Positions 18,901-27,184 of a stretch of 64,000 nt of DNA are shown piece after piece. Each line of letters starts with the position of its first letter. The first letter of the stretch is position 1. The DNA is from Thermoguttaceae bacterium (GTDB lineage: Bacteria > Planctomycetota > Planctomycetia > Pirellulales > Thermoguttaceae). The DNA lies in NCBI GenBank assembly GCA_017441605.1, contig JAFRXD010000042.1:28654-92653 (forward strand), given 5' to 3'. The notes under the pieces were generated by a model. That model was given only the letters and a program-made list of their open reading frames with translations. It had not been told where the DNA came from and made no database searches. The position numbers and the translations under genes were made by a program.

Positions 18901-20914
18901 CGCGCTCTCGGCGAAAGAGCCGGGCCAGTATCGAGTTTCGGTCGTCGTTTTGGATCGAGGCGGCTCGGCGCGCGAAAGTGGACAAATCGTCGCGGTTCTT
19001 GGCGCGGAACGAGGAAACGCGAACCGCGGAGACTTTCGCTTCAACGACTTGGAAATAATTCCCGACAAATGGAGTTACGCGGTCGGGGACGTCGCGCGCG
19101 TCCTGATCGCGTCGAGCTATCCGGACGCGACCGTTCTTCTGGTCGAACGTCCGAAATACGGAGCGGCGGTCGGAGCGCCCCGTTTTATACGACTTAAAAA
19201 CGGAACGGCGACCGCGGAGCTCAACGTCTCGCCCGAGGATCGCGACTCGATCTTAGTTCAAGCGACGAGCGTTTTTAACGGCAAATTCCATCAAGCGCGC
19301 CGAATCCTTCCAATTCCTCCGGAAAACCGCGCTCTCAAGGTCGCGGTCGCTCCGGACGCGAAGCGGGTCGTTCCCGGCGCGAAGACGCGGGTCGAGATCC
19401 GTTTGACGGACTCCGACGATAAACCGGTCGCGGGTCGCGCGATCGTCGCGATATACGACAAATCGCTCGAAGCGATTTCGGGCGGCTCGAACGTTCCGGA
19501 TCCTCGCGAATTCTTCTTAAAACCCGCGATTCCCGGTTTCGGCGAGAATTCGACGATCTATAAGGCGCCGACCTTCGAGAGCGCTTACGAGTTCTATCTC
19601 TATCCGCGCAAATCGGTTCCGCGATATTATCCTCGCGAGGCGCCCGACGCGCCTCCTCCCGAGCCGGTTGACCGCCGACTCAAAGAACTCCCGCCGTTGG
19701 TCGCGCCGTCGACCCCGACCGCGCTGATCAATCTCGCCCGAAGGCGCGGATTCCGCGTTTACAATCGCCAAGAAAGGCGCGGGTTAACGCTTTTCGGGGC
19801 GGGTATGGGCGGAGGATTCGACGAGTCGAGCTCGAACGAGCTTTTCGGGTTCTTCGTCAAACCGTCGATTCGCGAGAATTTGTCGTCGCTCGCGTTCTGG
19901 GGATCGGATCTCGAGTCCGACGCCGACGGCAAGATCGCGATCGAAGTCGATTTGCCGGAAAATATTGCGACATGGAAGGTTCGCGTTTGGTCGTTCGGCG
20001 AGAAATCGCGGGTCGGCTCCGGTGAAACGGAGATTGTCGCGAGTAAAAACCTAGTCGTTAGCGCGCGCGCGCCGCTATTCCTAACGCGCGGGGACGAGGT
20101 CGTTCTTTCCGCGATCGCTCGGAACGATTCCGAGCGCGAGAAGAAAGTCCAAGTCGCTCTTGAATTTCCGATCCACGAATCGGAGAGTTCCGCCGCGAGG
20201 CTCTCGCTTCTCGACGGAGACGAGTCCGCGCGGGAGATCGTCGTTCCCGCCGGGGGCGAGGCGCGCGTCGATCGGATCGTTCGCGCCGAAACCTCGGGCG
20301 TCGCGACGCTCGTCGCAAAGGCTTTGACCGACGAGGAATCGGACGCGATTCGAAAGACGATCCCGATAGTCGAGCGCGAGGAAGAGCCGAGTCGGAGCGA
20401 CTCGGGGTTCCAAGTCGAGCGACGATATTTCAAGCTCGTCGAAAAGAGCGGCGCGACGACGAGCGCCGAGGACGGACAAGGTCGACCGATCGATCTGGAA
20501 GTCGCGCGCCACGACCGCGTTCCGCTAGCGAGCGGAGACTCGGTCGCGCTCGGAGAAACGGTCGAGGTCGAACTGCTCTTCGAGCTCGATCGCGACCGCG
20601 ACTCGATCGTTCTCGAGGATCGCAAACCGGCGGGATTCGAGTCGGTCGAATCGACGAGCGAGCGAGTCGGGGGCGAGCGAGGCTTCCGGGTCGAGCGTCG
20701 CGACGACCGCGTTCTTTTCTTCGCCGAGCGCGCGCCAAAGGGACGCTCCGTAGCGAGTTATCGCCTGCTCGCCGAAACGCCGGGCGCGTTCTCCGCGCTT
20801 CCGACGAAACTATGGTCCGAGAGCGAACCGGAGCGCAAAGGGATCGGCGAGGAGTTCAAAATTCGCGTCGTCGACGCTTCGTTCCCGCGCGACCCGGACT
20901 TGCAAAACGAGTAG
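15971..20914 (+). CDS. Alpha-2-macroglobulin paralogue lacking the thioester domain
   Basis: 1647 residues from the ATG at 15971, which has AAAGGAG just upstream and opens a clear signal peptide (MRRSSFRK, hydrophobic core, ...NARPRA); the frame upstream of it is open but lacks these features. It aligns along its length with the protein encoded at 8977: the same ETPESYETAR, DRPVYRPGQKAEF, Trp-rich insertion (about residue 790) and PENIATWKVRVWS blocks. Near residue 1466 the sequence jumps from the TIPIVEREE strand straight to VERRYFKLVEKSGATT, skipping about 500 residues that in the paralogue hold YGCAEQ and the helical toroid. The C-terminal domain is retained. It therefore cannot form a thioester and, if functional, must act non-covalently. 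The frame is open throughout, so this is not simple decay. Confidence 0.85.
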   Translation: MRRSSFRKIAKLTLATATLLLAAFATSSTNARPRAASDEEPSVASDSWRSMLDEAQKIAAEPDVVFRVGDEIVWELPGPTSEPLSQVERKYVRRLKLFEEALPLVRQEPAATEDVGRFYDAFVDLFADRATRFLSLSELTKTDVVPEFERLEDALRRSRGPGAPVDAEGNPIFYETPESYETARSDGERLFSLEEELLRLDPSPGRRARVLLKRAERAEAIYGVETASRYRFVFNSFGQSDPASASAEKRLLRSLSDSETLARFANGLLRVELPPNYAYLQIWREVVDNGPEYYLDETLPKIAREYRNRLQYDKEGEIWKRLSLVGRIGDRDRWKKELSTVVDPIVFFDSSSAVDGVDARLKLRYRNATEADLVVKRLDVGRLLELVHTKEYLETTDHRFRESLGDAIRAEVDPEDSRRETAFFVEQSRATGKKIVGEIVARETIALDPDPNRFDRIAPVEFPVRESGAYLVEVYERGKICDAAIVWLNDVLLYCGSYDDGRRYFAFDATTGKPLPKRRIDFFAFARDASASANRSGFRPVVTKSLSRTTDKDGSIFLSSQEFVPGGAWQIFAIAPKSKDSDASSGFAFLDFITMFSTPDLVRRQREIVRPYEGARALFVSDRPVYRPGQKAEFRFVVLAPPNGENAENKWRDREVELSALAPDGTEAFRKRVRLDSYGSVSDSLELGGDAPLGIYKFALTPLAEDAILVTADDPRNPDPYRKRPAPLGEGEFRLEEALESAFQVTIEAPADPVALGEKFKAKIVAKYPDGAPVSRGRVSSRVFRANRYASYRPAHWWNGLYGPDCEDFASSYEWYPGWKIWGCVLYGGFDSFEENLGISEFVLEDERILDENGTCEIEIDSSRAKALFPNDDQEYSIVAEVVDGSRDTVVASGKVLATRSSFEARVRLDRGYYRAGDKMNLEVEASRRDGKPVAGTAAVKLFKIAYEKTPGGSVKPRETEVFASGATLDENGRGALALSAKEPGQYRVSVVVLDRGGSARESGQIVAVLGAERGNANRGDFRFNDLEIIPDKWSYAVGDVARVLIASSYPDATVLLVERPKYGAAVGAPRFIRLKNGTATAELNVSPEDRDSILVQATSVFNGKFHQARRILPIPPENRALKVAVAPDAKRVVPGAKTRVEIRLTDSDDKPVAGRAIVAIYDKSLEAISGGSNVPDPREFFLKPAIPGFGENSTIYKAPTFESAYEFYLYPRKSVPRYYPREAPDAPPPEPVDRRLKELPPLVAPSTPTALINLARRRGFRVYNRQERRGLTLFGAGMGGGFDESSSNELFGFFVKPSIRENLSSLAFWGSDLESDADGKIAIEVDLPENIATWKVRVWSFGEKSRVGSGETEIVASKNLVVSARAPLFLTRGDEVVLSAIARNDSEREKKVQVALEFPIHESESSAARLSLLDGDESAREIVVPAGGEARVDRIVRAETSGVATLVAKALTDEESDAIRKTIPIVEREEEPSRSDSGFQVERRYFKLVEKSGATTSAEDGQGRPIDLEVARHDRVPLASGDSVALGETVEVELLFELDRDRDSIVLEDRKPAGFESVESTSERVGGERGFRVERRDDRVLFFAERAPKGRSVASYRLLAETPGAFSALPTKLWSESEPERKGIGEEFKIRVVDASFPRDPDLQNE

Positions 20915-20958
20915 AGACGACGGCGAAACGCGTCGCGCGCGTTGGCGGCGCGTCTTTA
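20915..20958 (+). terminator. Possible terminator after the second macroglobulin gene
   Basis: Inner arms AACGCG (20927-20932) and CGCGTT (20938-20943), with outer AGACG (20915-20919) and CGTCT (20951-20955), then TTTATC. The stem is interrupted, so this is a moderate call. Confidence 0.35.
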
Positions 20959-20985
20959 TCCTATGGTTAGTTATAGAGGAACCCA

Positions 20986-21557
20986 ATGAGCAGAGTGAAT
21001 TTTGGACCGAAAACGTGGCTCTTTCCGGAGCCCGCGCTCGTGATCGCGACTTACAACGAGGACGGCTCTGTCGACGCGATGACCGCCGCTTGGGCGGGAG
21101 TTTGCCAAGAGACGCCCCCGGGCGTCATGATCGATTTGGCGGCGGATCATCGAACGACCGCGAATATCCGTCGAACCAAAGCGTTTACGATCGCGATCCC
21201 GACGGTCGACACGGTCGTTCCGACCGACTATTTCGGAATCGTCTCCGCCAATAAAGAGCCGCGGAAATTCGAGAAAAGCGGCTTGACCGCGCGCAAAAGC
21301 GAGAACGTCGACGCCCCGATTATCGAGGAGTACAAGATGGTTCTCGAATGCAAATTGTTCGACGAGTTCGTTATCAAGAAGACGTCCGCGTCGTCGGGGA
21401 AATCGTTAACGTCTCGGCGGACGAATCGGTTTTGACCGACGGCAAGATCGACGCCAATAAGCTCAAGCCGATCGCGTGGAATCCGATTACGCGCGAGTAC
21501 GTCGCGTTGGGAGAAGTCGTCGGGTTGGCTTGGAATATCGGAAAATCGTTAATGTAA
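20986..21557 (+). pseudogene. Flavin reductase-like (FMN-binding split barrel) gene with a -1 frameshift
   Basis: The first frame (20986-21435) gives the N-terminal two thirds of a flavin reductase: PALVIATYNEDGSVDAMTAAW, then GVMIDLAADHRTTANI and FTIAIPTVDTV, typical FMN-barrel strands. After LECKLFDEF, near 21370, the frame continues as an out-of-family tail ending at 21435. The expected C-terminus (VGEIVNVSADESVL, DGKIDANKLKPI, YVALGEVVGLAWNIGK) is found in the -1 frame through 21557. Joining the two gives about 190 residues, the normal family length. Loss of one base around 21364-21378 explains it; no slippery heptamer is present there, so programmed shifting is unlikely. It could be a recent mutation or an assembly error. 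Members reduce flavins or act as flavoprotein oxidoreductases. Confidence 0.8.
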
Positions 21558-21596
21558 CGGCGCCGAACAAGCGCGTTGGCCTCGTCTTCGGCGCCG
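21558..21596. terminator. Bidirectional terminator between converging genes
   Basis: Perfect inverted repeat CGGCGCCGAA (21558-21567) and TTCGGCGCCG (21587-21596), beginning at the base after the reductase stop codon and ending just before the stop of the converging gene at 21606. Confidence 0.6.
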
Positions 21597-21605
21597 AGGG
21601 CGAGG

Positions 21606-22253
21606 CTAATTGAAAAAGCCGAGGACGGGGATTCTCGCGGACGTCGCGGAGATTTTTCCGGTGGTCTCGTCTTGCGCGACGCTCGTAACGACGTTGATTT
21701 GGGACAATTTAAGAGAGACGCCTTTGGCGCCCGCCCCGAGATTAACGAGCTGAAAGAACGCGTCGTCGAGATAGAGGGGACCGATCAGTCTCGACGACGT
21801 TTCGGTTCCTTGCCCGTTGACGACGACGACTTGCGTCAACCCGCGATTGTCGACGACGTAGTCCTCGCCCGACGGTTCTCGATAGATCGACATATGGTCG
21901 CCTCCCCTGTACTTTGGGACGGCGAACTGGGTCTGCAGCGACTCCCATCGGCCTCGCCAGATCGCCCACATTTTCGAGGAACCGGTCGGGGCGCCGCTCG
22001 CGAGCGGCGCGAAGATCTCGAATTGGAAACTCGCGTCGACTCGGTCGTTTACGATAAAATTCGCGGTGGCGCGCCATACGCCCGCCTCGTTTTGGATCCA
22101 AGGGGAATTGACGCGCGCGAGCCTTAGGTCGAGGCTTTGCTCGAAGTCGTCCGGCAGCGCGGGAATAGGCTCCTGAATCGAGGAGAGTTTCGGCTCGGTT
22201 CCCGCCTCGACGATCGCTCTCGCGGCGCTTCTCGAAATCGTAATCTTTTCCAC
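21606..22253 (-). CDS. Hypothetical protein of the phage-like module (215 aa)
   Basis: GTG start at 22253 with AGAAAGGAGA seven bases upstream; the next gene's stop is only 23 bases away, so it is the last gene of a leftward operon. The protein is mostly beta-prone, without signal peptide or membrane helix. It contains a Trp-rich stretch (KMWAIWRGRWESLQTQF) and ends GKISATSARIPVLGFFN. I do not recognise a family. Position and composition suggest a virion or tail-tip accessory component, but that is only inference from neighbours. Confidence 0.6.
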   Translation of the reverse strand: MEKITISRSAARAIVEAGTEPKLSSIQEPIPALPDDFEQSLDLRLARVNSPWIQNEAGVWRATANFIVNDRVDASFQFEIFAPLASGAPTGSSKMWAIWRGRWESLQTQFAVPKYRGGDHMSIYREPSGEDYVVDNRGLTQVVVVNGQGTETSSRLIGPLYLDDAFFQLVNLGAGAKGVSLKLSQINVVTSVAQDETTGKISATSARIPVLGFFN

Positions 22254-22276
22254 GCTTTCTCCTTTCTTTTATCGGT

Positions 22277-23299
22277 TTAACTTGCGTCGTCGACCCATTG
22301 AACCGGTGGCTCGGACGGGAGACCCAGCTCCGCGAAATCGACCGGTTCGAAGGGGGAGCCGACTCTGCGAGTCCAGACCGGGGCGACGCTTTGCCCGTTC
22401 GGCATAAGGGGCAGGGGCGAATTGGCGCGCTCTCCGTCGCGCGCCCCGGACGCTAGGTATTGGTCGTAGGTTCCGCAAGTTCGATCGCCGGTTCTCGGAT
22501 TCGTCCAAGTCCAAATTCGGCAAAGGGCTCCGTTGACGCGAACTTGCGTCCCCGCGTTGTCGTAAAGCTGGTCGAACGTCCTCGAGTTGGTCAACAGGGC
22601 GACGTCGACGCGGTAGAATCTCCAGCGATACGAAATCGAATTCCCGTTCGGATCGGTCGTTTCGACCGACTCGGAGCAAAGGGTCGCGGCGAGCGACTCG
22701 AGACGCAACGTTCGCGGCGGAAAGACCATGCCGCAGACGGTCGTCTTGTAAAGATTGATCTTGCCGAGGGGGGCCCAGATCAGCCTCGAATCGAACGAGT
22801 CGATAGGAACGTTGTGCGAGAACGAGAATTTCGCGAGGGGAATCGTCGATTTGCCGGGAATCGCGACCCCGGCGGTATTGACGAGCGGCTTCGCGACGTA
22901 AGTTCCGTTTTCCCAAAGCAAATCGCCGACGCCGGGGTAGAACTTGGTCGCGGAGGTCTCGAGCTGGGCGGAGGACGCTCTAAAATTGTAGGGCGCGAGC
23001 TCCCACGGGGCGACGATCGTCTCCGAGCGCTTGAGCAGCGACATAGCGAGAGTCGCGACGACCTGCATTTTTCCGCTCGGCATGGGAGGGCGCCGACGCA
23101 ATTCGATCGAATCGATCGTAAAGTAATAGGCGATCCCGTTTCGGATCTCGACGACGGTTCCCCCTTTCTTTTTGCGGGAGAGAAGGAGCGCGTTAAAATC
23201 GTCCGCCGAATCGAGTTCGAAAATCTCGTCGACTTCCTTCCGCCGCGTTTCGTCGGCGCGCCCGCCTTTTTCGACGCATCGCAGTAAATTCCAGCCCAT
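22277..23299 (-). CDS. Hypothetical structural-type protein of the phage-like module (340 aa)
   Basis: ATG at 23299 with AAAGGAA upstream. Soluble, beta-rich, with several aromatic motifs: ISYRWRFYRVDVALL, RVNGALCRIWTWTNPRTGD and VAPVWTRRVGSPFEPVDF. Repeated Pro/Asn-rich turns resemble tail or baseplate proteins, but no diagnostic domain is visible. It ends 23 bases before the 215-residue gene and starts 32 bases after the small gene at 23331, in one operon. Function unknown. Confidence 0.6.
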   Translation of the reverse strand: MGWNLLRCVEKGGRADETRRKEVDEIFELDSADDFNALLLSRKKKGGTVVEIRNGIAYYFTIDSIELRRRPPMPSGKMQVVATLAMSLLKRSETIVAPWELAPYNFRASSAQLETSATKFYPGVGDLLWENGTYVAKPLVNTAGVAIPGKSTIPLAKFSFSHNVPIDSFDSRLIWAPLGKINLYKTTVCGMVFPPRTLRLESLAATLCSESVETTDPNGNSISYRWRFYRVDVALLTNSRTFDQLYDNAGTQVRVNGALCRIWTWTNPRTGDRTCGTYDQYLASGARDGERANSPLPLMPNGQSVAPVWTRRVGSPFEPVDFAELGLPSEPPVQWVDDAS

Positions 23300-23330
23300 C
23301 GCGATTCCTTTCTCTTCGTCGCGTCAAGAG

Positions 23331-23549
23331 TTATCCTTCGAATTCCAGCGTCGGATCGCGGTCGGCGGCGCGCGCGATTTTGTTAAGCGCGTCGAGCGAC
23401 TCTTTGGCGCTTCGATCGATCGACTCCAAAAGTCGAGCGACCGTCTCCAAATCGTTTCCCTCGAGCGAGGTCTCGAATCTTGGCGCGATCGATTCTCGAG
23501 CGCTCGCAAACGAGAGCGACTCGCCGAATTTTGTTCTATCGTAAGACAT
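23331..23549 (-). CDS. Small hypothetical protein (72 aa)
   Basis: ATG at 23549 preceded by GAGGAGAA at good spacing. Largely helical and charged; the central part (LETVARLLESIDRSAKESLDALNKIAR) looks like a single amphipathic coiled-coil helix. No signal peptide. It sits between two structural-type genes on the same strand. No family recognised. Confidence 0.6.
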   Translation of the reverse strand: MSYDRTKFGESLSFASARESIAPRFETSLEGNDLETVARLLESIDRSAKESLDALNKIARAADRDPTLEFEG

Positions 23550-23566
23550 TGCGTTTTCTCCTCGGG

Positions 23567-25297
23567 TTATTCGCGCTCGACGATGTCGAGCGGAACGTAA
23601 AAGACGATCGGGTTCCCCTCGGCGAGGGTAATAACGACCTTAATTCGATAACGGCCGGGCTTTTCGAAAAGATTCGAGGTTCGGACGTCGGGAGTCAGAA
23701 CGAAGTTGTAACCGACTTGATCGACCGTCCAGGCGTCGGAGGTTTGAAGCGCCTCCAAAACGCAATCGGTTCCGGCGTCGACGTTTTCGCGCCCCGGGAT
23801 CGGCTCGCTCGTTTCGGCGAACAACCCGTTCGAATCGTAATAACAGGCGTAGCGGACGGAAACGACGTTGTTTCCGTCGTTTAGCAGCGGGGCGCTTTCG
23901 TCGAAGGCGTCGAAGATTCTCGCGAGAATCGTAACGCTTTGGCCCGTAAAAACTTTTTCCGCGGCGGTCGCCATTTGCGCAATAACCTCCCAATTTCGCG
24001 ACGCGCGCTCGGCGGTCGCCCAAATCGCTTTGACTTTGAATTGAACGCCCGAGACGGTCCAAGCGTCGTCGGTTAAGAGGGATAGCCCGTCGTAAGCGCG
24101 GTAGGTCGCGCGTCCCGACGGCGCCGCGACGACCAATCTCGAGTCGACCGGTTCTCCTTCGAGCGGAACCGGGCCGTCCGGGTCGAGCCGCTCTAAGTAA
24201 ACGGGGGCGCTCGGATTGGCGGCGACCCATTCGAGGGCGACGCGCTTCGGCCCAATCGCGGTCGCGCGGAAGTCGGTCAACCCGGCGCCGCAAGCGCAAA
24301 GGGCGACGCCGACGTAGGTTCCGAGCTCGCCGTCGGCGCTCGCGGGAATCGCGAGGTATCCCCCGTCGGCGGCGCGAAAGACCGCGTTACCGATCGCCGC
24401 GCTTTTGGTCGCGGCAAGTCGTCTTTCGGCGCCGAGCATAACGACGATCGCGCCGCTTGGGGCCTCGAGTCGATCGACGACGAGGTCTTGGCTCAGGGTC
24501 GTCGTTTCGCCGGGCTTCGCGACGAAGTAGGTTCCCTCATAAGCGCCGACGGAACCGTTCGTTTCGCGCGCTATTCCAAGGAAGTCGACCCCCGAGAGAT
24601 TGGCGCCGGTTCGATAGGGGGACGCGCCGGTCAACCGGAAGTCGTTCCCCTCGAGGTCGACGAAACCGGCGGTCGAGGGCTCGAATCCGTCGAATCCGGT
24701 CGCGAGGGAATCGACGATCGTCAGGACGTCGGGCTCGGAGCCGGCGTAAGAGATCGCCTCGCGCGACTCCGCGAGCGAGCAGCCGGAAATCGCGACGGTT
24801 CCCGCGAACGCGCGCGCGAGGAACAGAAGCGCCGGATAGGAGCCGGTTCTAGGCGCGTTGCCATAAGAGACGCAGCTTTCGAGCGAGATCGAACCGCTCG
24901 CCGTCCCCGTCGCTTGCAAAAATCCGGCGTAGTTGCCGACGCCTCCGGTAAATCGACAGTTCGCGAACCGCAAACGCGCGAACGCCGAGGCGTAAACCGG
25001 GGCTGCGTCGGCGCGATAGCCGTTTTTGAAATCGACGAACTCGAACGAGAGATCGAGCGACGCCGAACTCGCGCGAAGAAAGTCCCGCGCTCCCGAGCCG
25101 TTCAGAACGATTCGCCGATTCGCCGACCCGCGAATCGTCGCGGAGCGATTCGGAAGCGGGGACGCCAAAAGGATTTCGACGTCTCCGGTCGAGAAATCGC
25201 TCGGTAGGACGACGTCCCCCTCGTTCGCGCCGGAAAGCGCCGCGCGAAGAGAACCGTCCCCGGAATCGGCGTTGTTGGTAAAATAGATCGCGCTCAT
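23567..25297 (-). CDS. Right-handed beta-helix-like protein (putative fibre or adhesin of the phage-like module)
   Basis: 576 residues from the ATG at 25297, chosen because it overlaps the stop of the upstream gene by ATGA and starts the conserved motif FTNNADSGDGSLRAAL. That motif is the usual beginning of 'SGDGSLR-A' parallel beta-helix domains seen in many surface and phage-like proteins. A longer frame upstream is an Arg-rich shadow of the 118-residue gene. Repeated short strands with SISLESCVSYGN and GTVAISGCSLAES support a beta-solenoid up to about residue 230. The C-terminal half has immunoglobulin-like beta segments ending in RYRIKVVITLAEGN and FYVPLDIVERE. No signal peptide is present, which fits a virion fibre better than a secreted adhesin. 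Confidence 0.6.
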   Translation of the reverse strand: MSAIYFTNNADSGDGSLRAALSGANEGDVVLPSDFSTGDVEILLASPLPNRSATIRGSANRRIVLNGSGARDFLRASSASLDLSFEFVDFKNGYRADAAPVYASAFARLRFANCRFTGGVGNYAGFLQATGTASGSISLESCVSYGNAPRTGSYPALLFLARAFAGTVAISGCSLAESREAISYAGSEPDVLTIVDSLATGFDGFEPSTAGFVDLEGNDFRLTGASPYRTGANLSGVDFLGIARETNGSVGAYEGTYFVAKPGETTTLSQDLVVDRLEAPSGAIVVMLGAERRLAATKSAAIGNAVFRAADGGYLAIPASADGELGTYVGVALCACGAGLTDFRATAIGPKRVALEWVAANPSAPVYLERLDPDGPVPLEGEPVDSRLVVAAPSGRATYRAYDGLSLLTDDAWTVSGVQFKVKAIWATAERASRNWEVIAQMATAAEKVFTGQSVTILARIFDAFDESAPLLNDGNNVVSVRYACYYDSNGLFAETSEPIPGRENVDAGTDCVLEALQTSDAWTVDQVGYNFVLTPDVRTSNLFEKPGRYRIKVVITLAEGNPIVFYVPLDIVERE

Positions 25298-25650
25298 CTT
25301 CCGTCGGTCTCCCCGTCGGTTTCGGCGCCCGAGCGATCTTCTCGTTCGCAATCGTTTTCCGAAGCGGTCTCGTCTGGCGCGACGATCGCGACGTCGATCG
25401 AGAGTCCGACCGGGTCGAGGCCTTCCGTCTCTCCGCGCGGGATCGGGAGCGCGTAGGAGAACGCGCCGACGTCGACGCCGAGGCATTGCAGAACCGACTT
25501 CGCCGCCTCGAGCGCGGCGTCTTTTTGCGCTCCGACGACCGAAACGGTTTCCCCTTCGAGGGTTCGCGAGGCGGTTAGAACCAAAACCAGAACGTCCCGA
25601 GCTCCGTCGATCGACGCGAGCGCGGCGGGGTACTCTTTAATCGTTCTCAT
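25294..25650 (-). CDS. Hypothetical protein (118 aa), translationally coupled to the beta-helix gene
   Basis: ATG at 25650 with a perfect AAGGAGG site that lies inside the end of the preceding gene. Its stop overlaps the next start (ATGA, 25294-25297), so the two are probably coupled. The N-terminal 95 residues look like a compact alpha/beta fold; the last 25 are acidic and polar (ENDCEREDRSGAETDGE). No family recognised. Confidence 0.6.
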   Translation of the reverse strand: MRTIKEYPAALASIDGARDVLVLVLTASRTLEGETVSVVGAQKDAALEAAKSVLQCLGVDVGAFSYALPIPRGETEGLDPVGLSIDVAIVAPDETASENDCEREDRSGAETDGETDGR

Positions 25651-25651
25651 C

Positions 25652-26248
25652 TTATTCCTCCTTGTTCGCTTGGGACTGGAGCTTCGCCAAATTCGCGATC
25701 TCGCGCGCCGTTTGGAACGCGGAGCGCGCGGCGCGCCAAAGCGCGATCGAAACGAGCCAAGCGACGACGAAAAGGGCGATCGTCCATAGAGTTCCGAACC
25801 GCGACGGCATAGCCTCCGAGCGATCCCGATTCGAAGGGGAAACCTCGCTCGGGATCGGCTCCTCGGCGCGCTCGGGGAACGTCGGTTCGCCGACGAGCGC
25901 CTCGCGCATTTCGGCGAGCGCCTCGAGGATTTCGTCGTCGCGCGAGTCGCTCGGAGCTTCGGCGAGCTTTTCGAGCGCCTCTTCGATTCGCTCTTGGGAC
26001 GCGCGAATATCGTCGAGGCTTTCGCGAATCGCGCTCACTTGCCCGACCGGCGTGTCGACGTCGATCGGAACGTCTTCTCGGACGGGCGGTTTGACCTCGC
26101 GCGGAGGGGCGATCGTCGTTGGAATTCTCGACGTAGCCGAGGCCGGATAAACGACGCGAAGGGGCGGGGCTGTCTCCTCGGCTCCGGCGAGGGGCGCGAG
26201 GAGCGCGGACGCGATAATCGCGAGCGCGACGCGATAGGTTGTGTTCAT
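25652..26248 (-). CDS. Membrane-anchored coiled-coil protein with signal peptide (198 aa)
   Basis: Start at 26248, with AAGGAG upstream, opens a clean signal peptide (MNTTYRVALAIIASALL, cleavage near AGAEE). A Pro-rich stretch follows, then a coiled coil around residues 65-115 (IRESLDDIRASQERIEEALEKL) and one transmembrane helix near residue 160 (TLWTIALFVVAWLVSIAL), with a basic C-terminal cytoplasmic tail. A longer in-frame upstream extension lacks these features. Signal plus single helix plus coiled coil in a phage-like operon could be a spanin-like or envelope-modifying protein, but nothing diagnostic is seen. Confidence 0.6.
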   Translation of the reverse strand: MNTTYRVALAIIASALLAPLAGAEETAPPLRVVYPASATSRIPTTIAPPREVKPPVREDVPIDVDTPVGQVSAIRESLDDIRASQERIEEALEKLAEAPSDSRDDEILEALAEMREALVGEPTFPERAEEPIPSEVSPSNRDRSEAMPSRFGTLWTIALFVVAWLVSIALWRAARSAFQTAREIANLAKLQSQANKEE

Positions 26249-26279
26249 TGCAATCTCCTTGCGAAAAAAATAGTTGCGA

Positions 26280-27053
26280 TTAACGTCCGACGGCGCGAAC
26301 CGTCGCGCGGTTCTGACCCTCGGCGACGTACTCGAGCCATTCGCGCTCGAGCGCGTCGAGCGACGCGATTCCATAGAATCGTCGAAGCGAGGCCTCGACG
26401 TCGTCTTTCTCGACCAAATCGATCATAAAGGCGGCGAACCACTTGGATCCGCCTCGCGCGAGCAAATAGTCGACGACCCCGAACCCCTCGACGTACATAA
26501 GGAGCCCCGAATCGTATCGATTCGAGCCGTAGAGCGACGCCAGCGGCGCGAAGTCGCCCGCTTGGAACCGAGCGCAAACCCAATTTCGAAGTCGCGCGCG
26601 ATTCGCGGTTTCCGAGTTCTGCGCGAGCCCCTCGTTGAGCAAGAGATCGAAGTTCGATTCCAGGTAGTGGAAGAAGAACGCGTGGGTCAGCTCGTGGTCG
26701 AGCGTCCCGCCGCGCGATTCCTCGAACGTTTGAAAAATCGCGACTTCCGTTACGCTCGGTCGTCGATAGCTCGTATAGCCGGCGATCGCGCCTCCTTTTC
26801 CGGGCGCGAATCGAACCGGAAAGACTCGCCAGTATCGCGGCTTCCCGTAGCGCTCCGCCAGTCCTCGAACGATCGCGACGCATTCGCGCTCGACTTTCTC
26901 TCGCTCCGCGCCGTCGAACCCTTGAACGACGACGAACTTCGACTCGCGATCGGCGCGCGCGTAGGAGTCGGGATCGAAGGGCTCGGTCGCGATCGCCGCG
27001 CCTCGCGCGCAAACGAGCGAAAGCGCGAGCGCCAAAACGAATTTGTTTTTCAT
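26280..27053 (-). CDS. Secreted zinc metalloprotease of the gluzincin (peptidase MA-like) type
   Basis: 257 residues from the ATG at 27053, with TAGGAGAAAAAAG upstream; the earlier in-frame start has no ribosome site. Signal peptide at residues 1-22 (LALALSLVCARGAAIA). The zinc site is HELTHAFFFHYLE (HExxH), followed 20 residues later by LLNEGLAQ, supplying the third Glu ligand as in gluzincins. A C-terminal helical part (YVEGFGVVDYLLARGG...) matches peptidase MA family architecture. First gene of the leftward operon, divergent from the tail genes. It may degrade cell-wall or envelope protein during phage exit or entry, or be a host gene captured in the module. Confidence 0.7.
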   Translation of the reverse strand: MKNKFVLALALSLVCARGAAIATEPFDPDSYARADRESKFVVVQGFDGAEREKVERECVAIVRGLAERYGKPRYWRVFPVRFAPGKGGAIAGYTSYRRPSVTEVAIFQTFEESRGGTLDHELTHAFFFHYLESNFDLLLNEGLAQNSETANRARLRNWVCARFQAGDFAPLASLYGSNRYDSGLLMYVEGFGVVDYLLARGGSKWFAAFMIDLVEKDDVEASLRRFYGIASLDALEREWLEYVAEGQNRATVRAVGR

Positions 27054-27184
27054 CTTTTTTCTCCTATTGGCGATGAAACGCCCGATTATCGCGAGCTCTC
27101 GGGAAAATATCCCTCTTTTTTTGAAAAAATGAGAATCGTTTGAAATGAGTCGGCTATTATTCGAGCGACGAGGAGGCAAATACA

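Noticed and set aside
21360..21385. Programmed frameshift in the flavin reductase
   Set aside because: No slippery heptamer at the join and the family is not known to use recoding; mutation or error is simpler.
25298..25486. N-terminal extension of the beta-helix protein
   Set aside because: The extra 63 codons are an Arg-rich shadow of the 118-residue gene; the ATGA overlap at 25297 is the natural start.
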